Source: an uncultured Collinsella sp. (lineage in GTDB: Bacteria; Actinomycetota; Coriobacteriia; Coriobacteriales; Coriobacteriaceae). From it: a stretch of 7,465 nt of DNA. Position numbers and translations under genes: made by a program. The stretch is taken from assembly GCA_902494585.1 (NCBI GenBank), contig CABUUD010000091.1, positions 1-7,465 of the forward strand, written 5' to 3'. The notes beneath the pieces were generated by a model, which did not search any database, had not been told where the DNA came from, and saw only the letters and a program-made list of their open reading frames with translations. Below are positions 1-5,905 of this stretch, piece after piece. Numbering within the stretch: position 1 is the first letter of the stretch; the number at the start of each line of letters is the position of its first letter.

Positions 1-1
1 C

Positions 2-727
2 TCGTATACCGGAAACATGCGGGAGCAGCTGCTCAAGACGGGCCTTTTCGGCTGGCGTAAGATGGGCGTCAAGTCCGCCCAGCGTGGAGACATCTACCTC
101 AACGAGAAGTGCCACACCGCCGTGTGCGTCTCTCCCTATGGATCCGCTCGCGGCGACCTCTTGGCCCAATTCTCCATTTCTGAAAAGGGGACCGTCACCG
201 GCACCAAGGGCGACCAGACCGGGCGCGAGTCCAACATCAAGGCGTACTACAGCTACCCATGGGACGGCACGCTCTACTGGCTTGGCGACGGCAAGACACT
301 GAATGGGTCAAATACGGAAGTCGCGGACAATACGGTCCCGAGCCTCGGAGACACGCGATATTTCGGCCCGAAGATGGCCAAGGAGCTGCAATGCCAGCTC
401 GGCACGACTGCCGATGGCGTGATCTCCGGTCAATGGCCGGCGAATAAGCGATACCTTTGGGCATGCGACCGCGGCGTAATCGAGTACGTCAAGGGCGGGG
501 TTGGCTCGAATGCCGTCCGCGCCCTGCAGGACAAGGTCGGATGCAAAGTCTATCCCGTGGTCGGCGGTGTTCAGGCGCGACAGATGGGTTCGGGAACGGT
601 CTTCAAACACCAGCAGTGGCTCATCGCTCAAGGTATCTCGTGCGGATCATCGGGTGCGGACGGATACCAGGGCCGCGACACCAACGTCGCCATCGGCCAA
701 GCGCTCGTCAAGCAACTCTATCGATAG
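2..727 (+). CDS. Phage peptidoglycan hydrolase (endolysin), C-terminal part
   Basis: The reading frame is open to the window edge, so the N-terminus, including the expected catalytic Cys, lies outside; 241 residues are visible. The ATG at 17 is probably internal, because the preceding codons (SYTGN) fit the family pattern. Residues 1-95 match the second half of an NlpC/P60-like phage lysin. They show a GD-I-LN turn (29-34), the probable catalytic His in CHTAV (residue 38), and the typical GDQTGRE (70-76) and YPWDGTLYW (85-93) blocks. Residues 116-241 look like degenerate peptidoglycan-binding repeats: one around 119-145 (FGPKMAKELQCQLG, DGVISGQW), one around 166-190 (GSNAVRALQDKVG) and a weaker tail. 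Such enzymes cleave the host wall at phage release. The gene is followed within nine bases by a small membrane-peptide gene and then a terminator, and it lies next to an att-like site. That position suits the lysis end of a prophage. The exact bond cleaved cannot be told. Confidence 0.82.
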   Translation, partial: SYTGNMREQLLKTGLFGWRKMGVKSAQRGDIYLNEKCHTAVCVSPYGSARGDLLAQFSISEKGTVTGTKGDQTGRESNIKAYYSYPWDGTLYWLGDGKTLNGSNTEVADNTVPSLGDTRYFGPKMAKELQCQLGTTADGVISGQWPANKRYLWACDRGVIEYVKGGVGSNAVRALQDKVGCKVYPVVGGVQARQMGSGTVFKHQQWLIAQGISCGSSGADGYQGRDTNVAIGQALVKQLYR

Positions 728-735
728 GTGTGCAT

Positions 736-846
736 ATGAATCCATTTGATATCTGTTTTATTGTCGGCGCTGCTGCAGGACTGCTGACCGGTCTTCTCGG
801 ATGGGCAATCGTGCGCGTCGGCAGCCAAAAAGACTTTAGAAATTGA
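736..846 (+). CDS. 36-residue single-pass membrane peptide
   Basis: This short frame begins with ATG eight bases after the endolysin stop. A plausible Shine-Dalgarno (AGGTG, 726-730) overlaps that stop, which suggests translational coupling. The product has one hydrophobic stretch, about residues 5-27, rich in Gly, Ala, Leu and Ile (GAAAGLLTGLLGWAIV). A short charged tail follows (R, K, D, R). It ends just before a strong terminator, so it is the last gene of the lysis transcript. I do not recognise a family. Classical holins are usually longer, so it could be a small holin-like or accessory lysis peptide, or an unrelated membrane peptide. Its position and ribosome binding site argue for a real gene; its function is inference. 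Confidence 0.55.
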   Translation: MNPFDICFIVGAAAGLLTGLLGWAIVRVGSQKDFRN

Positions 847-854
847 TAGATGCA

Positions 855-890
855 GCCCCTCCCCGGCATGAACTGCCGGGGAGGGGCTTT
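855..890 (+). terminator. Intrinsic terminator after the lysis genes
   Basis: A perfect 14-bp GC-rich stem (855-868 with 874-887) closes a five-base loop and is followed by TTT. It starts nine bases after the stop of the small membrane gene. The T-tract is short, but the stem is very strong. Confidence 0.85.
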
Positions 891-891
891 A

Positions 892-931
892 TGCATTGCC
901 AGATATCCGTCAATATCCGTTCTGCAATGCA
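892..931 (+). repeat. Inverted repeat enclosing two direct repeats; possible integrase arm sites
   Basis: TGCATTGC (892-899) and GCAATGCA (924-931) form a perfect 8-bp inverted repeat. Between them the octamer ATATCCGT occurs twice in direct orientation, 10 bases apart (903-910 and 913-920). This lies about 80 bases inside the tRNA-Lys attachment-like core. Short direct repeats at such a distance are typical of arm-type sites for tyrosine recombinases, but that role is inferred from position only. Confidence 0.45.
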
Positions 932-1012
932 GTTTCAGTGCGGTGAGAGCGTGTGGAAACATAACTACCTGCGATTTTGCTGCTACAAGGCACTCCATAA
1001 CATCACGTTCAA

Positions 1013-1059
1013 GACTCTTAATCCCAAGGTCCAGGGTTCGACCCCCTGACGGCCCACCA
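1013..1059 (+). other. tRNA-Lys(CTT) 3' fragment, attachment-site core (attR-like)
   Basis: The segment reads as the 3' part of tRNA-Lys. It shows the anticodon loop CTCTTAA (1015-1021, anticodon CTT at 1017-1019), the 3' anticodon stem TCCCA and a five-base variable loop. A perfect T-stem CAGGG/CCCTG follows (1032-1036 with 1044-1048), with a normal T-loop, then the acceptor strand ACGGCCC, discriminator A and encoded CCA (1057-1059). The 5' half is absent: upstream of about 1013 the bases cannot pair with the 3' anticodon strand. This is the usual mark of tyrosine-recombinase integration into a tRNA gene, with the displaced 3' end at the far edge of the element. A phage lysin gene just inside supports this. 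The intact tRNA should lie beyond the left end of the window. Confidence 0.82.
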
Positions 1060-1068
1060 AAGAATGTT

Positions 1069-1101
1069 AAGACGGTCAATGAAAGTTGGCCGTCTTTTTT
1101 T
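1069..1101 (+). terminator. Intrinsic terminator downstream of the tRNA-Lys tail
   Basis: An 11-bp stem (1069-1079 with 1086-1096, one G-T wobble) closes a six-base loop and is followed by a run of T residues. It lies ten bases after the CCA end, so it is probably the original terminator of the tRNA gene before insertion split the locus. Confidence 0.85.
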
Positions 1102-1114
1102 GTTTACCTTGCAT

Positions 1115-1224
1115 GGGGTCGAACCCGAAAGGGCGCGTAGCTGAGGAAATGCGTAAGCATTTACCAGCGTAGCGCGCAAGGCGCGAAGCGCCGCAGCGGA
1201 CGCCTGCGCAGCAGGCTGACCCCC
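1115..1224. repeat. Multi-hairpin structured element with tRNA-derived ends
   Basis: About 110 bases are closed by GGGGTC (1115-1120) pairing with GACCCC (1218-1223). Inside are four consecutive self-complementary units. The first is CCC-GAAA-GGG with a GNRA tetraloop (1124-1133). The second is a long imperfect hairpin (1133-1177) with GCGCG, TA, GCTG and AAATGC arms around a GTAA loop. The third is GGCGC-GAA-GCGCC (1180-1192). The fourth is GCCTGC-GCA-GCAGGC (1202-1216). Units one and two share G1133. The left end (1115-1126) is an exact inverted copy of 12 bases of the tRNA-Lys T-arm at 1034-1045. No open frame or promoter is evident. It could be a dispersed palindromic repeat, a small non-autonomous mobile element or a structured RNA. 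Confidence 0.6.
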
Positions 1225-1236
1225 TGACGGCCCACC
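1218..1236 (+). repeat. Second copy of the tRNA-Lys 3' tail
   Basis: The 19 bases GACCCCCTGACGGCCCACC repeat those at 1040-1058 exactly, 178 bases downstream. The copy covers part of the T-loop, the T-stem 3' strand, the acceptor strand and CC, but the terminal A is replaced by G. No 5' T-stem precedes it, so it cannot be a working tRNA part. It may be an old att scar or the end of the structured element. Confidence 0.8.
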
Positions 1237-1253
1237 GAAGTTACCCGAAATAT

Positions 1254-2114
1254 TTACAAATCGAGTCTACCCTGTGGATCGGTAAAGCCGTCTGTACCCT
1301 CCTTGAGTTTCTTCTCGTCTGCCTTCACGCGGCGCTCGAGCTTCTTTGTATCCTCGGCAGGCGGTAGGTTTTCGGGGACAATTCCACGGTCGATGAGGCT
1401 GCCACGCACGCTTGTATTGTTCTCGACGTGCTCTTGCTTGATCTGGTCCAGACCGTATAGGTCGTGTTCCTCTGCATTGAAAGCCGTCATCGAGTTCGTG
1501 AGGTCCTTTGCTTTGATGAGAACATCGGCTAGCTTGTCCGCCAATGCTGCGCTCTTGGGCATACCAAGCTGCCGCTTCATGTCCACTGTGCTTCTGCCGC
1601 CGAATAACGCCTCATCGCCTTTCGACTTGATGATCGCGAACCCTTTGGAGTCTACGCCGCGGTTGAACGCAATACCCGAGAGCTGTTTCTCTGAATCGGA
1701 TAGCGAGTGGCGCGCCTGCAAGCGCTGAATCTCTGCGAAGCGCTGCTCTATGAGCTCTTGTCGGCGCGTCTGCACGGCAAAGTATGCCTGGGCGAGTGCG
1801 ATCTCTGGCTTGTTTGAATCTCCGTTCTGGGCGATTAAATAGCATGCATAGCGCGTAAGTTTGTAGTCTTTAACCGCGCGAGCGGCGACACCGGCAGTTA
1901 CCATTTTCGTGGTGTCACGAAAATGGGAATCAACTGGAGTTTTGTTTGTTTCGCACGAGACTTTTGCCCTCTTAACAACTTCGGCGAAGTTCTCCCATCG
2001 AGTGTATCCCATGGGTTCCATTAAATCGCGTGCGAGCCAATACTCAACCCCGTCTTCCACATTGGCGTAGCTATCAAGTTCGACACGCCACTTCTCGATA
2101 TCTCTACTATCCAT
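1254..2114 (-). CDS. dinD: DinD-like DNA damage-inducible protein
   Basis: The 286-residue product resembles E. coli DinD in length and layout. Residues 20-75 match the DinD/BRO-N-like start (W-ARDLM--MGYTRWENF, then VVKRAKVSC). Residues 86-121 carry the strongest block, LTRYACYLIAQNGD followed by KPEIALAQAYFAVQTRRQEL. Residues 160-200 hold the FGGRSTVDMKRQLGM region. The C-terminus (about 255-275) is charged and rich in Lys and Glu. E. coli DinD is SOS-induced and reported to antagonise RecA filaments; whether this homologue does so is inference. The start is supported by a GAGGAG ribosome binding site a few bases upstream. No classical Gram-positive SOS box (GAAC-N4-GTTC) is seen upstream, although an interrupted palindrome lies at 2184-2197. 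The gene lies just outside the tRNA-linked island edge, a setting suggesting horizontal acquisition. Confidence 0.85.
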   Translation of the reverse strand: MDSRDIEKWRVELDSYANVEDGVEYWLARDLMEPMGYTRWENFAEVVKRAKVSCETNKTPVDSHFRDTTKMVTAGVAARAVKDYKLTRYACYLIAQNGDSNKPEIALAQAYFAVQTRRQELIEQRFAEIQRLQARHSLSDSEKQLSGIAFNRGVDSKGFAIIKSKGDEALFGGRSTVDMKRQLGMPKSAALADKLADVLIKAKDLTNSMTAFNAEEHDLYGLDQIKQEHVENNTSVRGSLIDRGIVPENLPPAEDTKKLERRVKADEKKLKEGTDGFTDPQGRLDL

Positions 2115-2183
2115 ATCTCCTCCTCGCTGGCCTATTGTCTATGCGGGCTTTGCCCGCTCTGTATTCAGAATAAGGATACGCTG

Positions 2184-2197
2184 TCGTGCGGACACGA
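2184..2197. promoter_or_regulatory. Interrupted palindrome upstream of dinD
   Basis: TCGTG-CGGA-CACGA is a perfect 5+5 inverted repeat with a four-base centre, 70 bases upstream of the dinD start. It could be an operator for a dimeric repressor. It does not match the GAAC-N4-GTTC LexA box, and no clear promoter hexamers overlap it. A GCGGGC-TTT-GCCCGC hairpin (2143-2157) lies between it and the start codon, within the probable leader. Confidence 0.3.
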
Positions 2198-2233
2198 ATG
2201 GGCCCCGTGTCACTTCGAGCTCACGGGACCCAT
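2198..2233 (-). terminator. Inverted repeat after the FAD oxidoreductase gene, possible terminator
   Basis: A 12-bp GC-rich stem (2198-2209 with 2222-2233) surrounds a 12-base loop, 42 bases beyond the oxidoreductase stop. The single imperfect pair is a U-G wobble in the minus-strand transcript but a mismatch in the plus strand, so it folds better on the minus strand. No T-tract follows, so termination would be weak or factor-assisted. Confidence 0.4.
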
Positions 2234-2275
2234 GGATATCGATTAGTTGTGTTCTGCGTTAGATAGGCGTCCAGT

Positions 2276-3802
2276 TTAATTCGCTCGATAGTGCGAACCT
2301 AGGCTTTCGGTTCGTTTGCGCATGGCTTTGACCATCTCCGCAGCCAGCTGAATCTGCGACTGCAGGCGGGCGAGGGCAGCGATTTCGCTGTCATTGGCGT
2401 GCGGCTTATTTAGAGTCGTGGCTTCATCTTGCAGGCTTTCAAGCTCCTGCAGTGCCTTGGATAGACCCGCATCGGTCCTGTTGATCATGCAGTAGGCGCT
2501 CATTGTGTGCTTGAGGCAGCGGGTTAGGCGCTCGGCGACTGCTGTAGCGATGCCATGCTCGGGGAGGGCGACATCCACCGGTGCGTCAGCCTCCGGAGCG
2601 TCCAGTGCTGCTCGAGCCGCTGATGCGCCCGCAATGCGCCCGAATACGATGCCATTGGCGCTCGACAGCCCTCCGATGCGGTCGGCGCCGTGTATGCCGC
2701 CTGTTGCCTCGCCACAGGCGTAGAGGTCCTCAACGCCCGTGTACGCGGTCCTGTCGATCTTGATGCCGCCGTTGGCCGCGTGGGCATACATCGCCACACG
2801 CATCTCGTCGCTCGGAGCGATACCATGCTCGTCTTGTAGCCAAGTGGCAAATGTCTGCACGAACTCGGGGACATTCTCTCGCGGGAAGTCGTAGTGGAGC
2901 GCTAGGCCTTCGGCACCTGCTTGATCGATGGCAAGATCGATGACGCGGGAAGCTAGGCGCGAAGTGAAGGGGCCATATCCTGAGCGTTGCTCAAGCAGAT
3001 CGTCTAACTTTTCGTTGGCAATGTCGACCGGTTGGTCGAACGTGACGTAGCGCCAGGTCTTTTCGTTAAAGACCAGGTTGCGCTTAGGTTCAATGAAACC
3101 GGGCATCATCTGAATGAACTCTATATTGGTAAGGGATGCGCCGTGCGCCAGTGCGATGGCCTGTGATGAGCTGAGTACATCGGCCGAAGTGAGGCTGCGC
3201 TCGAACAGGCCGCCCGTGCCGCCCGCAGCGATGATAGTGGCCTTTGTTGTAAAGGTCACGATGCGCTCGTCTGTTTGGTTGTAGAGCACGGCGCCGGTAA
3301 TCTTTCCGGTTGTGTCCTCAACAAGATCGATGAGCTCGTGGCGGGGGAGCAGACGAATGCCAAGAGACTTGATCTGGGCCGCACACGCGTCTTCAAGAGG
3401 CTTGCGGGTCAGGCCGCGCCAATTGCGTGTCTTATGGTCAAAGCAGGGGATAAATTGCTTTTGTTGGGCGCTCTCGGCGCTTTGCGGACGCTGGAGCTCA
3501 ACACCCAGATCTTGCTCGAGCCATTGGATGGCCTGGGGGATACCGTGGACAAACGTCTGGACGAGCGTAGGGTCGGCAACGCCGCCGCCGACGGCCTGGA
3601 TGGTGTCGATAAGGTTCTGTTCGTCGTCTTCGTCGACGGGCCCAATAAGCCCGAGGCCCCAGGTGCCCGGGAAGAAGCTCGATCCGCTCATGGTCTTGCC
3701 GGCGCTTGCGATGGCAACGGTCGCGCCCGCGCGTGCTGCTTCTATGGCGGCGCAAAGGCCAGCGATGCCCGATCCGATTACCAGTACATCAGTTGATTCC
3801 AT
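2276..3802 (-). CDS. FAD-dependent oxidoreductase, fumarate reductase/L-aspartate oxidase superfamily
   Basis: The 508-residue product is a soluble flavoprotein. The FAD-binding Rossmann motif GSGIAG is at 10-15. A second nucleotide-binding segment, TIIAAGGTGGLF, is at 189-200. FAD-contact blocks of the family are at 340-350 (AHAANGGIKID) and 360-378 (LYACGEATGGIHGADRIGG). A helical C-terminal domain starts near 420 and ends in RTESLGSHYR (497-506), the family's ESRG-HYR ending. The start at 3802 puts the Rossmann strand at the N-terminus and has an AAAGGA site five bases upstream; the frame extends 43 codons further without family likeness. No Tat signal, heme domain or FMN-binding domain is seen. 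The usual FQFHPT substrate motif is IQMMPG here (230-235), so neither fumarate nor aspartate can be assumed as substrate. No nadA or nadC neighbours are present. Substrate unknown. Confidence 0.85.
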   Translation of the reverse strand: MESTDVLVIGSGIAGLCAAIEAARAGATVAIASAGKTMSGSSFFPGTWGLGLIGPVDEDDEQNLIDTIQAVGGGVADPTLVQTFVHGIPQAIQWLEQDLGVELQRPQSAESAQQKQFIPCFDHKTRNWRGLTRKPLEDACAAQIKSLGIRLLPRHELIDLVEDTTGKITGAVLYNQTDERIVTFTTKATIIAAGGTGGLFERSLTSADVLSSSQAIALAHGASLTNIEFIQMMPGFIEPKRNLVFNEKTWRYVTFDQPVDIANEKLDDLLEQRSGYGPFTSRLASRVIDLAIDQAGAEGLALHYDFPRENVPEFVQTFATWLQDEHGIAPSDEMRVAMYAHAANGGIKIDRTAYTGVEDLYACGEATGGIHGADRIGGLSSANGIVFGRIAGASAARAALDAPEADAPVDVALPEHGIATAVAERLTRCLKHTMSAYCMINRTDAGLSKALQELESLQDEATTLNKPHANDSEIAALARLQSQIQLAAEMVKAMRKRTESLGSHYRAN

Positions 3803-3839
3803 GGGATTCCTTTCTCGTTCGCGCATTGTCGCATGGGTG

Positions 3840-3880
3840 ATCGGCAAAGGCATCGCAAAGATGGGATAAATCGGCAAAGG
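3840..3880. promoter_or_regulatory. Direct repeats upstream of the FAD oxidoreductase, candidate operator
   Basis: ATCGGCAAAGG occurs at 3840-3850 and again at 3870-3880, exactly 30 bases (three helical turns) apart and in the same orientation. A degenerate copy (ATCGCAAAG) lies between them at 3852-3860. The repeats begin 38 bases upstream of the start codon. In-phase direct repeats suit cooperative binding by a regulator, but no regulator is seen in the window. Confidence 0.4.
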
Positions 3881-3983
3881 GCAAATATGGCACGTGGACG
3901 TTGAAGCCACTTGGCGGCTCCTTCTCCTCACACTTCATGTTCCATCAGAACTGATATATCGGATCTCGAACGTTTTATTGCAA

Positions 3984-4020
3984 CAAAAAAAGAGCCGCTC
4001 CCCGTGCGGGTAGCGGCTCT
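3984..4020 (-). terminator. Intrinsic terminator of the Fe-S scaffold/GGGtGRT operon
   Basis: Read on the minus strand, a perfect 9-bp stem AGAGCCGCT/AGCGGCTCT (4012-4020 with 3991-3999) contains an inner CCC/GGG stem. A run of seven T residues follows (3984-3990 as A on the plus strand). It lies 34 bases past the GGGtGRT stop codon. Confidence 0.93.
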
Positions 4021-4054
4021 AAAGCTCAACTATATGAGCATCGCGCGGGCGAGA

Positions 4055-5059
4055 TTAGGCCTTGAGGGCCTCCTCGACGGCGACAGCGCAGGCGACGGTG
4101 GCACCGACCATGGGGTTGTTGCCCATGCCGATGAGACCCATCATGTCGACGTGCGCAGGCACGGAGGAAGAACCGGCGAACTGGGCGTCGGAGTGCATAC
4201 GGCCCATGGTGTCGGTCATGCCGTAAGAGGCAGGGCCGGCGCCCATGTTGTCCGGGTGCAGGGTACGGCCAGTGCCGCCACCAGAAGCGACGGAGAAGTA
4301 CTTCTTGCCAGCCTCGAGGCGCTCCTTCTTGTAGGTGCCAGCGACGGGGTGCTGGAAGCGCGTCGGGTTGGTGGAGTTGCCGGTGATCGAGATGTCGACG
4401 TTCTCGTGCCACATGATGGCAACGCCCTCGCGGACGTCGTCGGCGCCGTAGCAGTTGACGGCGGCGCGGGGACCATCGGAGTAGGGGATGGTCTCGACGA
4501 CCTTGAGCTCGCCCGTGAAGTAGTCGAACTGGGTCTTCACGTAGGTGAAGCCGTTGATGCGGGCGATGATCTGAGCGGCGTCCTTGCCCAGACCGTTGAG
4601 GATAACGCGCAGCGGCTTCTTGCGAGCCTTGTTGGCGTTCAGAGCCAGGCCGATAGCGCCCTCGGCGGCAGCGAAGGACTCATGGCCAGCCAGGAAGGCG
4701 AAGCACTCGGTGTCGTCGGAGAGCAGCATGGCGCCCAGGTTACCGTGGCCCAGACCGACCTTGCGGTCCTCGGCGACGGAGCCGGGAACGGTGAAAGCCT
4801 GGATGCCCTCGCCGATGATGGCGGCAGCCTCAGAAGCAGTCTTGGCGCCACGCTTGACAGCGAGAGCGCAGCCGAGGGTGTAGGCCCACTCGGCGTTCTG
4901 GAAGGCGATGGACTGGGTGTTGTTGACGATCTCACGCGGGTTGAAGCCCTTGTCGGTGCAGATCTGCAGAGCTTCCTCGAGGGAGGCGATGCCGTTGTCG
5001 GCGAGGCACTTGTTGATCTTGTCAGCGCGGCGCTCGTAACCTTCGAACGTAACAGTCAT
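4055..5059 (-). CDS. GGGtGRT family protein
   Basis: The 334-residue product contains the family's signature GGGTGRT at 260-266, within SVASGGGTGRTLHPDNMG. The length fits this family, about 330 residues. Other well-defined blocks are GLGHGNLGAMLLSDDTECFAF (102-122), GHESFAAAEGAIGLA (125-139), ITGNSTNPTRFQHPVAGTYKK (225-245) and PAHVDMMGLIGMGNNPMVGATVACAVAVEEA (301-331). No signal peptide or membrane segment is seen, and six scattered Cys form no CxxC cluster. The biochemical role of the family is not settled as far as I know. The gene starts 18 bases after the Fe-S scaffold stop, with an AGGGAGG ribosome binding site inside that gap, so the two are co-transcribed and probably work together. 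Third codon positions are strongly biased toward C and G, which suggests high expression. The glycine-rich motif might bind a nucleotide or phosphate; that is inference. Confidence 0.92.
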   Translation of the reverse strand: MTVTFEGYERRADKINKCLADNGIASLEEALQICTDKGFNPREIVNNTQSIAFQNAEWAYTLGCALAVKRGAKTASEAAAIIGEGIQAFTVPGSVAEDRKVGLGHGNLGAMLLSDDTECFAFLAGHESFAAAEGAIGLALNANKARKKPLRVILNGLGKDAAQIIARINGFTYVKTQFDYFTGELKVVETIPYSDGPRAAVNCYGADDVREGVAIMWHENVDISITGNSTNPTRFQHPVAGTYKKERLEAGKKYFSVASGGGTGRTLHPDNMGAGPASYGMTDTMGRMHSDAQFAGSSSVPAHVDMMGLIGMGNNPMVGATVACAVAVEEALKA

Positions 5060-5077
5060 AGTTATTTCCCTCCCTTT

Positions 5078-5812
5078 CTACTCGTGAACCGGGAACACGC
5101 TGGCGACGGAGTGAGTCTCCTCGTCGGTGCGCGGGTCGATGTACTTGGCAGCGTTCTCCCACTGACCATAGTGGCCCATAGCGCCAGCGATGGCCTCCTC
5201 GGGGGTCTTGCCGGCCTTGACGGCGTCGGTGAACTTGCCGAGGTTCAGGAACTCGAACGCGATGATCTCGTTCTTGTCGTTGAGAGCCATGCGGGTGACG
5301 TAGCCCTGAGCGAGCTCGAGGTAACGAGCGCCCTTGGCCTTGGTGCCGAACATGGTGCCGACCTGGGAGCGAAGGCCCTTGCCGAGGTCGTCGAGGGAGG
5401 CGCCCACGGGCAGGCCGCCCTCGGAGAACGCGGTCTGGCTGCGGCCGTAAACGATCTGCAGGAAGATCTCGCGCATAGCGACGTTGATGGCGTCGCAGAC
5501 GAGGTCGGTGTTGAGGGCCTCGAGGATGGTCTTGCCGGGAAGGATCTCGGAAGCCATGGCGGCAGAGTGGGTCATGCCCGAGCAGCCGATGGTCTCAACG
5601 AGGGCCTCCTCGATGATGCCGTCCTTGACGTTCAGCGTGAGCTTGCAGGCGCCCTGCTGAGGTGCGCACCAACCCACACCGTGCGTAAGACCGGAGATGT
5701 CGGAAATCTCCTTAGCCTGGACCCACTTGCCCTCCTCGGGGATGGGTGCGGGGCCGTGGTATGCACCCTTGGCAACGGGGCACATGTTCTCCACTTCCTG
5801 TGAGTACTGCAT
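5078..5812 (-). CDS. Iron-sulfur cluster assembly scaffold protein, NifU/IscU-like
   Basis: The 244-residue product carries a NifU N-terminal-like region at about 37-115. GCSGMTHSAAMASEILPGKTILEAL (76-100) parallels the IscU block GC--A-ASS-----GK---EA, and LVCDAINVAMREI follows (104-116). Cys are at 11, 49, 56, 77 and 106; 49, 77 and 106 are the likeliest cluster ligands. The protein is longer than IscU (about 130 residues), and its C-terminal half (about 140-244) has no family I recognise. The ATG at 5812 has a GAGGAG site close upstream and opens with MQYSQEVENMCPVAKG. The frame extends 66 codons further without likeness and would run through the probable promoter. It is the first gene of a two-gene operon with the GGGtGRT gene. 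A scaffold role is family knowledge; its client and sulfur donor are not visible here. Confidence 0.88.
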   Translation of the reverse strand: MQYSQEVENMCPVAKGAYHGPAPIPEEGKWVQAKEISDISGLTHGVGWCAPQQGACKLTLNVKDGIIEEALVETIGCSGMTHSAAMASEILPGKTILEALNTDLVCDAINVAMREIFLQIVYGRSQTAFSEGGLPVGASLDDLGKGLRSQVGTMFGTKAKGARYLELAQGYVTRMALNDKNEIIAFEFLNLGKFTDAVKAGKTPEEAIAGAMGHYGQWENAAKYIDPRTDEETHSVASVFPVHE

Positions 5813-5836
5813 GCCTCTCCTCTCTATCGTGTTGGC

Positions 5837-5889
5837 GTCCCGTCTGGGGGTCGTGGCTGGCGATTGCCGGGCGACCCTTCGAAAGGGAC
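5837..5889 (-). promoter_or_regulatory. Foldable 5' leader of the Fe-S scaffold operon
   Basis: On the minus strand the leader has an outer stem GTCCC/GGGAC (5885-5889 with 5837-5841). It encloses GGGTCG/CGACCC (5872-5877 with 5848-5853), with a small GGC/GCC inner pairing (5866-5868 with 5859-5861). It lies between the likely promoter and the ribosome binding site. An alternative hairpin CCCTTTCGAAGGG would compete with both outer stems. It could be a regulatory leader or chance pairing in GC-rich DNA. Confidence 0.3.
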
Positions 5890-5905
5890 ATGACATGCAG
5901 CCCCT

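Noticed and set aside
1133..1216. CRISPR array in the hairpin-rich segment
   Set aside because: The hairpins differ in sequence and size, with no repeated unit or regular spacer.
1115..1236. A complete tRNA in the structured element
   Set aside because: The T-arm-like part is inverted relative to the acceptor-like tail, there is no anticodon arm with a seven-base loop in register, and the CCA is incomplete.
3803..3931. N-terminal extension of the FAD oxidoreductase
   Set aside because: The extra 43 residues show no family likeness and cover the direct repeats. The ATG at 3802 has a good ribosome binding site and places the Rossmann motif correctly.
3911..5803. A 630-codon open frame on the plus strand across the Fe-S/GGGtGRT operon
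   Set aside because: It is antisense to two well-supported genes, is rich in Gly, Val, Leu and Ala as expected from codon bias, shows no domain, and would begin by reading through a terminator.
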